The notes beneath the pieces are model-generated. The model made no database searches. It worked only from the letters and a program-made list of their open reading frames with translations, and had not been told where the DNA came from. A stretch of 58,528 nt of DNA from Rhodoferax sp. UBA6134 (GTDB taxonomy: Bacteria > Pseudomonadota > Gammaproteobacteria > Burkholderiales > Burkholderiaceae_C), in NCBI GenBank assembly GCA_002422455.1, contig DIVK01000014.1, forward strand, positions 39,742 to 98,269, in the 5' to 3' direction. A program made the position numbers and the translations under genes. This document shows, in pieces, positions 8,776 through 17,181 of the stretch (the stretch's first letter is position 1; each line of letters begins with the position of its first letter).

Positions 8776-9551
8776 CCGGCCAAGGCAGCTGCACCCTTGT
8801 CGGCGCCGGCCCGGGCGACCCCGAGCTGCTGACCCTCAAGGCCCTGAAAGCCATCCAGGCGGCCACCGTGCTGTTGGTGGACGATCTGGTCAGCGACGCC
8901 ATCGTCGCGCTGGCCTCGCCTACCGCCCGCATCATCCCTGTGGGCAAGCGCGGCGGCTGCAAGTCCACCCCGCAGGCCTTCATTGAAAAACTCATTCTCA
9001 TGGCCGTGCGCGAAGGCGAAACCGTGGTACGCCTCAAGGGCGGCGACCCCTTCGTCTTTGGCCGCGGTGGCGAAGAAGTGGCACACCTGCAAGCGGCGGG
9101 CGTCCACGTGACGGTGGTCAACGGCATCACCGCCGGCCTGGCCGCCGTGACCTCGCTGGGCGTACCGCTGACGCACCGCGACCATGCCCACGGCGTGGTG
9201 TTTGTCACCGGTCACGCCAAACCCGGTGACACGGGCACCGACTGGCGCGCTCTGGCCAGCACCGCCCACCAGGCCAGGCTCACGCTGGTGATTTACATGG
9301 GCGTCAGTGGCGCCGCCCAGATCCAGTGCGAGCTGATGCGTGGCCTGCCTGCCAGCACACCCGTGGCAGTGATTCAAAACGCCAGTCTGCCCAACCAGCG
9401 CCACGCGGTCTGCACCCTGGCCCGGCTGCACGCCACCATTGAGCACGAACAACTGGCAAGCCCCAGCGTGATCGTGGTGGGCGACGTGATGCGGGGTCTG
9501 CTTGAGCTGCAACTGCACAGGCACACCACACAGACGGTCCAGGCGGCCTGA
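8751..9551 (+). CDS. cobA: Uroporphyrinogen-III C-methyltransferase
   Basis: SAM-dependent enzyme making precorrin-2, the branch point to sirohaem used by NirB. Family motifs are VGAGPGDPELLTLKA near the N-terminus, RLKGGDPFVFGRGGEE in the middle and VNGITAGLAA after it. It is the stand-alone methyltransferase, not the CysG fusion, so the dehydrogenase/chelatase must be encoded elsewhere. The ATG at 8751 is chosen because GAGGA lies about seven bases upstream. A second in-frame ATG at 8772 overlaps the ybiB stop as ATGA and is a credible alternative. Confidence 0.94.
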   Translation: MQHHATPMTGQGSCTLVGAGPGDPELLTLKALKAIQAATVLLVDDLVSDAIVALASPTARIIPVGKRGGCKSTPQAFIEKLILMAVREGETVVRLKGGDPFVFGRGGEEVAHLQAAGVHVTVVNGITAGLAAVTSLGVPLTHRDHAHGVVFVTGHAKPGDTGTDWRALASTAHQARLTLVIYMGVSGAAQIQCELMRGLPASTPVAVIQNASLPNQRHAVCTLARLHATIEHEQLASPSVIVVGDVMRGLLELQLHRHTTQTVQAA

Positions 9552-9634
9552 CGCCAGGGCCTGGCGAACAGGGGCACACACAACACCCCAGCCCGGTCTC
9601 TCCACCCGTTGCGGCTGCGCCTACACTGCGGCCC

Positions 9635-10891
9635 ATGCATAAATTTGACGTGGTGATCGTGGGGGCCGGTGCGGCCGGACTGTTCTGTGCCGGCGTGGCG
9701 GGGCAACTGGGCCTCAAGGTGCTGGTGATCGACCACAGCGACAAGGTGGCCGAAAAAATCCGCATCTCGGGCGGCGGACGCTGCAACTTCACCAACCGTG
9801 ACACAACCCCTGCCAATTTTCTGGGCAACAACCCGAATTTCTGCCGCTCGGCGCTGTCGCGCTACACGCCGCGTCACTTCATCGAACTGCTGCAAAGCCA
9901 TAACATCCCATTCCACGAGAAGCACAAGGGCCAGCTGTTTTGCGACCGGTCGGCCGAAGACATCATCACCCTGCTGCTGGCCGAATGCGACGCCGGCCAA
10001 GTGACGCGCTGGCAGCCCTGCGGCATCAGGAACATCAGATTTTCCGCCGCCAGCCCCGGCACAACCGCTGCCGCAAGCTATGAAATTGACAGTGACCGGG
10101 GCACCCTGCAAAGCGCGGCGCTGGTCGTGGCCAGCGGCGGCCTGTCCATCCCCAAAATCGGCGCCACCGATTTCGGCTACCGTGTCGCCCGCCAGTTCGG
10201 GCTGCGCGTGGTGGCACCGCGCCCGGCCCTGGTGCCGCTGACCTTTGACGGCACCGCCTGGGCCCCCTATGCCCAACTGGCCGGTCTGTCGCTGCCAGTA
10301 CGCATTGAAACCGGCAGCAAAAAAGAAAAAGTGGTTTTTCTGGAAGACCTGCTGTTCACCCACCGCGGTCTGAGCGGCCCGGCCGTGCTGCAGATTTCGA
10401 GCTACTGGCAAGCCGGCACCCCCATCCGCCTGAACCTGGCACCCGACGCCGACGTGCGGCAGTCGCTCAACCACGCCAAAGCCAGCTCGCGCAAGCTGCT
10501 CGCCAATGAGCTGGCGAGTCTGGTGCCGTCACGCCTGGCCGATGCCTGGGTGGCGCAGGGCGCGGCGCTGGGCCACAACTGGCAGCGCCCCGCCAACGAA
10601 ACCGGAGACAAGGCGCTGGCAGCGCTGGCGCAGCACCTCGCGCACTGGGAACTCACCCCCACCGGCACCGAAGGCTACAAAAAAGCCGAAGTCACAGCCG
10701 GCGGCGTGGACACACGGGACTTGTCGTCGCAGACCATGGAGTCGAAACAGCCCGGTCTGTATTTCATCGGCGAAGTAGTGGACGTGACCGGCTGGCTGGG
10801 CGGCTACAACTTCCAGTGGGCCTGGGCCAGCGGCTTTGCCTGCGCGCAGGGTTTGGCCGCTGCCTTGCTTGCCAAACGTACAGCGGCGTGA
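9635..10891 (+). CDS. BaiN/YhiN (HI0933) family FAD flavoprotein
   Basis: 418-residue flavoprotein of the HI0933/YhiN/BaiN family. The N-terminal FAD-binding GxGxxG is VGAGAAGLFCA (about 9-19). The family signature RISGGGRCNFTN is at about 44-55. A C-terminal FAD segment (GLYFIGEVVDVTGWLGGYNFQWA, about 376-398) closes the Rossmann fold. The family is annotated as NAD(P)/FAD-dependent oxidoreductase or as BaiN from bile-acid work. The natural substrate in proteobacteria is not known. It is monocistronic, since a strong promoter for rpsU follows. Confidence 0.9.
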   Translation: MHKFDVVIVGAGAAGLFCAGVAGQLGLKVLVIDHSDKVAEKIRISGGGRCNFTNRDTTPANFLGNNPNFCRSALSRYTPRHFIELLQSHNIPFHEKHKGQLFCDRSAEDIITLLLAECDAGQVTRWQPCGIRNIRFSAASPGTTAAASYEIDSDRGTLQSAALVVASGGLSIPKIGATDFGYRVARQFGLRVVAPRPALVPLTFDGTAWAPYAQLAGLSLPVRIETGSKKEKVVFLEDLLFTHRGLSGPAVLQISSYWQAGTPIRLNLAPDADVRQSLNHAKASSRKLLANELASLVPSRLADAWVAQGAALGHNWQRPANETGDKALAALAQHLAHWELTPTGTEGYKKAEVTAGGVDTRDLSSQTMESKQPGLYFIGEVVDVTGWLGGYNFQWAWASGFACAQGLAAALLAKRTAA

Positions 10892-10894
10892 AAC

Positions 10895-10916
10895 CCGGCA
10901 TTGAATTCAATGCCGG
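10895..10916. promoter_or_regulatory. 22 bp perfect palindrome over the rpsU -35 box
   Basis: CCGGCATTGAA is followed directly by its exact complement in reverse, centred on GAATTC. The right half contains the TTGAAT hexamer taken as the -35 box. There is no T tract after it, so a terminator for the upstream gene is unlikely. A dimeric repressor or activator site is the natural reading, but no cognate regulator is identified. Confidence 0.6.
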
Positions 10917-10928
10917 AAACGTTATAAT
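10901..10928 (+). promoter_or_regulatory. Sigma-70 type promoter of rpsU
   Basis: TTGAAT at 10901-10906, a 16-base spacer and a perfect TATAAT at 10923-10928. Transcription would start near 10935, leaving a leader of about 120 bases before the rpsU ATG. The match is by eye only, but the consensus -10 box in such GC-rich DNA stands out. Confidence 0.7.
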
Positions 10929-11053
10929 CCAACGCTTTGCTGGCAAATTCCCGCTGCCTGATCAAATTTTTAGCGGGAGACATCGCACGATATTCGTCAA
11001 CTGGCCCGATCTTCCTTTGGCTGAAGTCTGCATATTTTGGACAACATTACGTA

Positions 11054-11266
11054 ATGACAACCATCCGTGTAAAAGAAAACGAACCCTTTGACGTGGCTCT
11101 GCGCCGCTTCAAACGCACCATTGAAAAACTCGGCCTTTTGACTGACTTGCGCGCACGCGAGTTCTACGAAAAGCCCACTGCCGAGCGCAAGCGCAAGAAG
11201 GCGGCCGCCGTCAAGCGCAACTACAAGCGCATTCGCGCCATGCAGTTGCCCAAGAAGATGTACTGA
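11054..11266 (+). CDS. rpsU: 30S ribosomal protein bS21
   Basis: 70 residues, the usual size, beginning MTTIRVKENEPFDVALRRFK and ending in the basic tail KRIRAMQLPKKMY. Component of the small ribosomal subunit near the anti-Shine-Dalgarno region, involved in initiation. A longer in-frame extension to 10937 exists but is not needed; ATG at 11054 gives the canonical N-terminus. In this bacterial group rpsU is commonly followed by yqeY, dnaG and rpoD. Here yqeY follows but dnaG and rpoD do not. Confidence 0.97.
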   Translation: MTTIRVKENEPFDVALRRFKRTIEKLGLLTDLRAREFYEKPTAERKRKKAAAVKRNYKRIRAMQLPKKMY

Positions 11267-11280
11267 ACCCGAGAAACCGA

Positions 11281-11301
11281 GCAGGACAGAGTCTGTCCTG
11301 C
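11281..11301. other. Hairpin downstream of rpsU
   Basis: Arms GCAGGACA and TGTCCTGC (8 bp) enclose a five-base loop GAGTC, 14 bases after the rpsU stop. There is no T run directly after it. It may protect the 3' end of the message or act as a processing site upstream of the terminator at 11333. Confidence 0.55.
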
Positions 11302-11332
11302 AACGGGTCAGGGCTTCAAGGCCTCGAAAACA

Positions 11333-11364
11333 AGCTCGCCGGGGACGCTCAGGCGGGCTTTTTT
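11333..11364 (+). terminator. Rho-independent terminator between rpsU and yqeY
   Basis: Stem AGCTCGCC / GGCGGGCT (8 pairs with one G-U) with an 11-base loop, followed by a T run at 11359-11364. Together with the strong rpsU promoter it would make a short, abundant rpsU message. Confidence 0.65.
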
Positions 11365-11410
11365 CATTTCAAAATCCATTTCAGCAGCGACACCACCAGG
11401 AGTTCACCCC

Positions 11411-11872
11411 ATGTCCCTCAAAGACCAGATCACCGACGACATGAAAGCCGCCATGCGCGCCAAAGACAGCGAACGCCTGGGCACCATCCGCCTGCTGCTG
11501 GCCGCGGCCAAGCAAAAGGAAGTGGATGAGCGCGTGGTGCTGGACGACATTGCCATGGTGGCCATCGTCGACAAGCTGATCAAGCAGCGCAAGGACTCGA
11601 TCGCCGCCTTCACCCAGGCCAGCCGGCTGGACCTGGCGGACAAGGAAGCGGCGGAAGTGAGGGTGCTGGAGGCCTATCTGCCGCAGCGCCTGAGCGCCGA
11701 AGAAGTGAACACCGAAGTGCAGGCCATCGTGACCGGGCTGGGCGCTGAACTGGGTCGCGCTGTGGGCCCTGGCGACATGGGCAAGGTGATGGCGGCGGTC
11801 AAGACCCGGCTGGCGGGCAAGGCCGACATGGGGCAGGTGTCAGCGGCTGTGAAAGCGGCACTGGCGGATTGA
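11411..11872 (+). CDS. yqeY: YqeY/GatB-domain protein
   Basis: 153 residues, full length for the YqeY family, beginning MSLKDQITDDMKAAMRAKD. The C-terminal half (about 85-150) is the helical YqeY domain shared with the tail of GatB. In GatB this domain contacts tRNA in the amidotransferase. The function of free-standing YqeY is unknown. Ribosome-binding site AGGAG lies about ten bases before the ATG. Its position behind rpsU is conserved in Burkholderiales. Confidence 0.9.
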   Translation: MSLKDQITDDMKAAMRAKDSERLGTIRLLLAAAKQKEVDERVVLDDIAMVAIVDKLIKQRKDSIAAFTQASRLDLADKEAAEVRVLEAYLPQRLSAEEVNTEVQAIVTGLGAELGRAVGPGDMGKVMAAVKTRLAGKADMGQVSAAVKAALAD

Positions 11873-11980
11873 TTTTTTTCTTGCGGGAGCCCGCCCACAG
11901 GGGTGACGCCTTGATCACACCGTCTTACACCGCGGCGCGGCAACGCCCTAAAATGGCCACTCGACCATCAGGAGCGCACC

Positions 11981-12781
11981 GTGGATTGGCTGAATCAAAA
12001 TCAAACGAAATCAAAGCTTGGCCAGATTCTGGTCGGCAAAAAACTCATCTCCGAGCAGCAGCTCAATGCTGCAATCAGCCAGCAGAACAAGACCGGCCAA
12101 CGGCTTGGCGACATTCTGGCGGAATGGAAGATCGTCACCAGGCACCAAGTCCAGGGCGCAGTGCGCAGGCAGCGCAACCTGCGACTGGCCGCGACGGTGG
12201 CAACCGCGCTGCTGGGCCCACTGCATGCCTATGCTGCGGTAACGGCAGCGCCGGTGACGGCCGCACGCGCACTCACCACCGAACGCAACAACGGCCGCAT
12301 GGAAAACCTGAGCGACGATGAAATGGGCGAGATAGTGGGACAGGCCATCCCCGACAAGGCACTGCATGACCACGTGATGGTGGCCCGGAACCACGTCGAA
12401 AATCAAGCCCAGAACAGCTTTCGCATGAATATGCAGGCCGCCGTCGAACAGCTCGCGATGAACCACAACCTCCTGCCCACCGCCGGACTCTCCAGGGGCG
12501 ACGGCCTTCAGGTTCTGGGGGATCTGGCCACGCTGTTCAATCCGCTGTCGCGGATGCTGAACGCGGAAACCACCATGAAGGACGTGGTGTACGACCCGGC
12601 CAACTCCCGAGCGACCATCGGTAAGGACGGCTCGATGACACTGCGCCTGCCGAGCACCATTGGGGAAATCAGCTTCAGGAACATCCGCGTGGGCAACGCC
12701 GCCAGCGCGCCAACCTTCGGCAGCATCGACATCAAAAACATCGACCTGCGTGGCACCACCATTACGGTTTCGAACCGCTGA
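11981..12781 (+). CDS. Putative MshEN-like/DUF6160-like fusion protein of unknown function
   Basis: 266 residues with a GTG start preceded by AGGAG at eight bases. Residues about 10-65 (KLGQILVGKKLISEQQLNAA..TGQRLGDILAEWKIVT) look like the MshEN/GSPII_E N-terminal domain of type II secretion and type IV pilus ATPases, which binds c-di-GMP in some members. A hydrophobic stretch follows at about 68-90. The rest contains LSDDEMGEIVGQA, which resembles the N-terminal signature of secreted DUF6160 proteins, and ends in a beta-rich segment (SFRNIRVGNA...IDIKNIDLRGTTITVSN). No ATPase domain is present. The two halves are not normally joined as far as I know. Function unknown. Confidence 0.7.
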   Translation: MDWLNQNQTKSKLGQILVGKKLISEQQLNAAISQQNKTGQRLGDILAEWKIVTRHQVQGAVRRQRNLRLAATVATALLGPLHAYAAVTAAPVTAARALTTERNNGRMENLSDDEMGEIVGQAIPDKALHDHVMVARNHVENQAQNSFRMNMQAAVEQLAMNHNLLPTAGLSRGDGLQVLGDLATLFNPLSRMLNAETTMKDVVYDPANSRATIGKDGSMTLRLPSTIGEISFRNIRVGNAASAPTFGSIDIKNIDLRGTTITVSNR

Positions 12782-12819
12782 GTTCAAACTGGGGACGAAC
12801 TTCCCCTTCAACAACGAAC

Positions 12820-14214
12820 TCAGCTCCCCGCCACCTTCATCCGGTTCACCAGAATCGAGCCCACCGTCTTGGCGCCGTAGTTGTAGGCATCCGCCCCCAC
12901 CGCCTGGATGCCTTTGAGCATGGATTTCATGTTGCCGGCGATGGTGATCTCCTGCACCGCAAACGCGATCCGGCCTCTTTCCACCCAGAAGCCGCTGGCC
13001 CCGCGTGAGTAGTCGCCGGTGACATAGTTCACGCCGCTGCCCATCAGTTCGGTCACGAACAAACCGGTGCCCAGCTTTTCCAGCATGGCGTCCAGGTCAT
13101 CGCCGGTGCGCGTCAGACGCGACGTCAGGCTCAGGTTGTGCGAGCCGCCGGCATTGCCGGTGGTTTTCATGCCGAGCTTGCGGGCCGAATAGCTGCCCAG
13201 AAAGTAGCCCTGCACCCGCCCGGCCTCCACCACCTGACGCGCCTTGACCCGGACCCCCTCCTCGTCAAACGGCGAACTGCCTTTGCCACGTTCGACAAAC
13301 GGGTCTTCCAGAATGTCGATGTGCTTGGGCAGCACCTGCTTGCCCAGGGAATCCAGTAAAAATGAGCTTTTGCGGTACAGGGCACCGCCACTGATGGCCT
13401 GCACAAAGCTGCCCAGCAGACCCGCCGCCAGGGGCGACTCGAACAGAACCGGGCACTCCGTCGTGGCGATCTTGCGCGCATTCAGGCGGCTCAGTGCCCG
13501 CTCGGCGGCATAGCGCCCAATTGCTTCGGGCGCTGCCAGGTCGCCCGGATGGCGCATCGAGCTGTACCAGGCATCGCGCTGCATGTCGCCTCCCTTGCCC
13601 GCAATCGGCGACACCGACATGGAATGGCGCGAGCTGGCATAGCCCCCCCGAAATCCCCGGGTGTGGGCGCTGAAGAAATGCGATTGCTGGGCCGACACGC
13701 CCGCCCCCTCGCTGTTGCTGATGCGCCGGTCGGCCTGCAAGGCCGCCGCCTCGCACACCATGGCCAGTTGCGCCGCCTGCTCACTGCTGATGCCCCAGGG
13801 ACAGAACAAGTCCAGGTCGGTGCGCTGCTCGGACGGCAGCGCCACGTCTTCGGCCTGCGGCAAACCGGCAAACGAATCTTCTGCCGTGAAGCGCGCAATG
13901 TCATAAGCCGCCTGCACGGTTTGCTCGATCGCGGTCCGGGAAAAATCGGAGGTGCTGGCGTTGCCCCGGCGCCGGCCCAGGTACACGGTGACCCCGAGCG
14001 ACTTGTCGCGGTTGCGCTCCACATTTTCCAGCTCGCCCTTGCGCACGGACACGCTCAGGCCGCAGCCCTCGGACGCCTCCGCGCCAGCGTCGGTCGCGCC
14101 CAGTTTTCTGGCATGTGCCAGGGCCGTGTCCACCAGCTCTTCAAAATAGGGGCGGCTGTAGCTAAAGCCGGTGGCGGCATCAGGCGGGACGGGGGTCGTA
14201 GTGGGTTTCTTCAT
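12820..14214 (-). CDS. pmbA: Metalloprotease PmbA (TldE)
   Basis: TldE/PmbA subunit of the TldD/TldE peptidase, which matures microcin B17 in E. coli and degrades CcdA; it lacks the metal site carried by TldD. The chain runs from MKKPTTTPVPPD to the C-terminal IQAVGADAYNYGAKTVGSILV region and has the family's GxSxxxxR-rich N-terminal domain. An ATG at 14286 would extend it by 24 residues but would overlap the divergent yjgA, so 14214 is preferred (464 residues, near the usual 450). tldD is not in this window. Confidence 0.9.
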   Translation of the reverse strand: MKKPTTTPVPPDAATGFSYSRPYFEELVDTALAHARKLGATDAGAEASEGCGLSVSVRKGELENVERNRDKSLGVTVYLGRRRGNASTSDFSRTAIEQTVQAAYDIARFTAEDSFAGLPQAEDVALPSEQRTDLDLFCPWGISSEQAAQLAMVCEAAALQADRRISNSEGAGVSAQQSHFFSAHTRGFRGGYASSRHSMSVSPIAGKGGDMQRDAWYSSMRHPGDLAAPEAIGRYAAERALSRLNARKIATTECPVLFESPLAAGLLGSFVQAISGGALYRKSSFLLDSLGKQVLPKHIDILEDPFVERGKGSSPFDEEGVRVKARQVVEAGRVQGYFLGSYSARKLGMKTTGNAGGSHNLSLTSRLTRTGDDLDAMLEKLGTGLFVTELMGSGVNYVTGDYSRGASGFWVERGRIAFAVQEITIAGNMKSMLKGIQAVGADAYNYGAKTVGSILVNRMKVAGS

Positions 14215-14279
14215 ATCGGAGGCTATGATACTTGGCTCTGCGGAACTCCGTGCCCGCCTCCCCTCCCATTTTTCCGACC

Positions 14280-14912
14280 ATGTCACGCAAATTCAAAAAA
14301 GGCTATTTCGTTCGCGGTGAATTCGTTGCCGAAGGCAGCGAACGCGACCTGGAGCTCAAACGCGAGCTCAAGGGCAGCGATGAGCAAAGCCGCACCGAGC
14401 TCAAGCGCGAAAGCACCGAATTGCAAGAGCTGGGCGAAGACCTGCTGACGCTGCGCGCCGACCTGATGGCGCGGCTGGACCTGTCCGACAAGCTCAAGGA
14501 CGCCGTGGCCGAGGCCAAGCGCATCACCAACTTTGAAGGCAAACGCCGCCAGATGCAGTTCATCGGCAAGCTGATGCGAAAAATCGATCCGGACGGTATC
14601 TACAACATCCGCGCCGCCCTGGCCGAGCAGCACAACGGTTCAGCCCGCGAAAACTACGCGCTGCACCAGGCCGAACTCTGGCGTGACCGCCTGATTGCCG
14701 AAGACGATGCGTTTGGCGAATGGCTCACCCAATCCCCGGACACCGACACGCAGCAACTGCGCGCCCTGATTCGCCAGGCCCGTAAGGACGCCAAGCCCGA
14801 GAGGCCGGGCGAAGCCTTGCGCCATGGCCGGGCTTACCGCGACATTTTTCAACTGGTGCGCGCCCACTTGCTGGGCCACGACGACACCGGGGCATCAGGC
14901 GAAACGCCATGA
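14280..14912 (+). CDS. yjgA: Ribosome-associated protein YjgA/DarP (DUF615)
   Basis: 210 residues starting MSRKFKKGYFVRGEFV. Highly charged and mostly helical, with the DUF615 core RRQMQFIGKLMRKID. The E. coli homologue (DarP/YjgA) binds pre-50S particles late in large-subunit assembly. The divergent arrangement with pmbA is conserved in beta- and gammaproteobacteria. Its stop overlaps mog by four bases (ATGA). Confidence 0.92.
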   Translation: MSRKFKKGYFVRGEFVAEGSERDLELKRELKGSDEQSRTELKRESTELQELGEDLLTLRADLMARLDLSDKLKDAVAEAKRITNFEGKRRQMQFIGKLMRKIDPDGIYNIRAALAEQHNGSARENYALHQAELWRDRLIAEDDAFGEWLTQSPDTDTQQLRALIRQARKDAKPERPGEALRHGRAYRDIFQLVRAHLLGHDDTGASGETP

Positions 14913-15529
14913 CAGCCCGTAGCCCGGCCCTCGACACAGTCAGGATTGGCATCGTCTCCATCAGCGACCGCGCCTCCGGCGGCGTGTACGTGGACAAAGG
15001 CCTGCCCGCGCTGCAGGACTGGTTAAGCCGCGCCCTGAAGAACCCGCTGCAGTTTGAACCCCGCCTGATTCCGGATGACCAGGCCACCATCAGCGCCACC
15101 CTGGTTGAACTGGTCGATGCCGGCTGCGCCCTGGTGTTGACCACCGGCGGCACCGGCCCGGCGCCGCGCGATGTCACGCCCGAAGCCACGCTGGCGGTGG
15201 CACACAGGGAAATGCCAGGCTTTGGCGAACAGATGCGCCAGATCAGCCTGCGATTCGTCCCGACCGCCATCCTGTCGCGCCAGGTGGCCGTGATCCGGGA
15301 TCAAAGCCTGATCATCAACCTGCCGGGGCAACCCAAGTCGATTCAGGAAACGCTCGAAGGCCTGCGTGGCAGCAGCGGCGAGTCCGTTGTGGCCGGCATC
15401 TTTGCGGCGGTACCCTACTGCATTGACCTGATCGGCGGCCCCTACCTGGAAACCGACGCGGCAGTGTGCCAGGCCTTCCGGCCCAAAACGGCGCTGCGGC
15501 CCAGCCCCGCCACGCCACCATCCGCCTGA
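14909..15529 (+). CDS. mog: Molybdopterin adenylyltransferase
   Basis: MogA/MoaB-family enzyme that adenylates molybdopterin before molybdenum insertion. The signature LTTGGTGPAPRDVTPEAT (about 71-88) and IGIVSISDRAS near the N-terminus mark the fold, and LINLPGQPKSIQETL is the late conserved segment. 206 residues, close to the family norm. Translationally coupled to yjgA. It would serve all molybdoenzymes of the cell, including NasA encoded 7 kb upstream. Confidence 0.9.
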   Translation: MTARSPALDTVRIGIVSISDRASGGVYVDKGLPALQDWLSRALKNPLQFEPRLIPDDQATISATLVELVDAGCALVLTTGGTGPAPRDVTPEATLAVAHREMPGFGEQMRQISLRFVPTAILSRQVAVIRDQSLIINLPGQPKSIQETLEGLRGSSGESVVAGIFAAVPYCIDLIGGPYLETDAAVCQAFRPKTALRPSPATPPSA

Positions 15530-15530
15530 C

Positions 15531-16304
15531 TTACTTGCCCACCAGCTGGTTGAGCTTGTCCGCCTCGAAGTGCTCGCTGCGGGCGGCGTCGCCGGGCACG
15601 CAATCCGCTTCGTGACGCTGTGCAGAAAGCTTGTCGATGGTCTGCCACAGCAGCGCAATCTGGTGCTCCTGCGCGGCGGCGTTGTCAATCAGGCCACGCA
15701 TGGCCTGGCTCAGGGGGTCGTCGTTTTGCGTGACGCCATAGGCGGAAAATCCCATCTTGGAGGCCACCTCCTCCCGCTTGACGTCCAGCTCGGCCTGGAT
15801 GATGCGCGCCGGGTTGCCCACGGCCGTGGCCCCGGCCGGAACCGGCTTGGTGACCACCGCATTGGAGCCCACCCTGGCGCCGTCGCCGACCATGAAGCCG
15901 CCCAGCACCTGGGCACCGGCCCCCACCACCACATTGCGCCCCAGCGTGGGGTGGCGCTTGACCCCCTTGTAGAGCGAGGTGCCACCCAGGGTAACGCCCT
16001 GGTAAATGGTGCAACCGTCGCCAATTTCGGCGGTCTCACCCACCACCACGCCCATGGCATGGTCAAAAAACACCCGTTCCCCGATCCGGGCGCCGGGGTG
16101 GATTTCAATGCCGGTGAAAAAACGGGAACTGTGCGAAATAAAGCGGCCCAGCCACTTCAGCCCGTGGTTCCAGCACCAGTGGGCGCGCCGGTGCAGCACC
16201 AGGGCGTGCAGACCGGGGTAGCAGGTGAGCACCTCCCAGGCCGTGCGCGCCGCCGGGTCGCGGTCAAGAATGCATTGAATATCGGAACGTAATCGGGAAA
16301 ACAT
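15531..16304 (-). CDS. cysE: Serine O-acetyltransferase
   Basis: Makes O-acetylserine from serine and acetyl-CoA, the first step of cysteine synthesis. The N-terminal helical part is followed by the left-handed beta-helix hexapeptide repeats (GARIGERVFFDHAMGVVVGETAEIGDGCTIYQGVTLGG), with the catalytic histidine region at DHAMG. At 257 residues it has a longer C-terminal tail (about 185-257) than the shortest CysE proteins. Stop-to-stop convergent with mog, with one base between them. Confidence 0.93.
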   Translation of the reverse strand: MFSRLRSDIQCILDRDPAARTAWEVLTCYPGLHALVLHRRAHWCWNHGLKWLGRFISHSSRFFTGIEIHPGARIGERVFFDHAMGVVVGETAEIGDGCTIYQGVTLGGTSLYKGVKRHPTLGRNVVVGAGAQVLGGFMVGDGARVGSNAVVTKPVPAGATAVGNPARIIQAELDVKREEVASKMGFSAYGVTQNDDPLSQAMRGLIDNAAAQEHQIALLWQTIDKLSAQRHEADCVPGDAARSEHFEADKLNQLVGK

Positions 16305-16313
16305 GGGTGAAGT

Positions 16314-17084
16314 CTAGCCTTTCGATGGCTCTGCGGCCTCCCGCGGGGGCTTGGCCATCATTTTGGCAATGCCGCGCAGAATATGAACTTCCTCCTGCGT
16401 GACGCCGGCCCGGTTGAACAACTGGTTGAGCCGGGGCATCAGTTTTTTGGGCGCCTGCGGGTCCAGAAAACCGATGGCAACCAGCGATTGCTCCCAGTGC
16501 GCCAGCAAGCCGGCCAACTGGCTGGCATCGGCCAGCACGCCCGTCCGGACCGCACCGGGCGCAGGAGCCGGCGCACTGGCAAAACCACCCAGGGCCAGCC
16601 GCCACTCGTAGGCGATGACCTGCAAGGCAGCCCCCAGGTTGAGGGAGCCGAATTCGGGATTGCTCGGAATGCTCAGACAGGCGTGGCAGCGGTAGACATC
16701 GTCATTGCTCATGCCGAAGCGCTCGGAGCCGAACAGGAAGGCAACACCCTGCTGCCGGGTGCTCACCTCATTTTTTCCAGCCAGGGCCGCAAAATGCTCG
16801 CGCGGCGCCACGGTGGGCGGGCCAAAGTCACGCGGCGTCATGGCGGTGGCACACAAATGGCTCATGCCCTCCAGCGCTTCGTCCAGCGTGGCGACAATGC
16901 GAGCATTTTTGAGGACATCCAGGGCCCCGCTGGCGCGCTGAATGGTCTCTTCGCGGTTGAGCACATTGGCCCAGCGCGGCGCCACCAGCACCAGATCATC
17001 AAAGCCCATGGTTTTCATGGCCCGGGCCGCGGCACCCACATTGCCGGCATGGCTGGTGTTGATCAGGATGAAACGTGTTTGCAT
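16314..17084 (-). CDS. trmJ: tRNA (cytidine/uridine-2'-O-)-methyltransferase TrmJ
   Basis: SpoU/SPOUT methyltransferase that modifies position 32 in the anticodon loop. N-terminal INTSHAGNVGAAARAMKTMG holds the SPOUT N-motif. The knot motifs are FLFGSERFGMSNDD (about 131-144) and SLNLGAALQVIAYE (about 163-176). The C-terminal extension of about 60 residues is typical of TrmJ rather than TrmL. Lies upstream of cysE on the same strand with a nine-base gap. Confidence 0.88.
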   Translation of the reverse strand: MQTRFILINTSHAGNVGAAARAMKTMGFDDLVLVAPRWANVLNREETIQRASGALDVLKNARIVATLDEALEGMSHLCATAMTPRDFGPPTVAPREHFAALAGKNEVSTRQQGVAFLFGSERFGMSNDDVYRCHACLSIPSNPEFGSLNLGAALQVIAYEWRLALGGFASAPAPAPGAVRTGVLADASQLAGLLAHWEQSLVAIGFLDPQAPKKLMPRLNQLFNRAGVTQEEVHILRGIAKMMAKPPREAAEPSKG

Positions 17085-17181
17085 GAACTCGAAAGCGGAA
17101 CAAATGGCCAGACGGGTAAAATGCCCCTATTGTCGCCGCCCGCATCGCCAGGCAGACCCATCCCGCTCCTGAAAACAATTT

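Noticed and set aside
10895..10916. Palindrome as a terminator for the upstream flavoprotein
   Set aside because: No T run follows and the -10 box TATAAT comes next, so an operator/promoter reading is better.
14214..14286. Longer pmbA start at 14286
   Set aside because: Would overlap the yjgA start and adds residues absent from the family.
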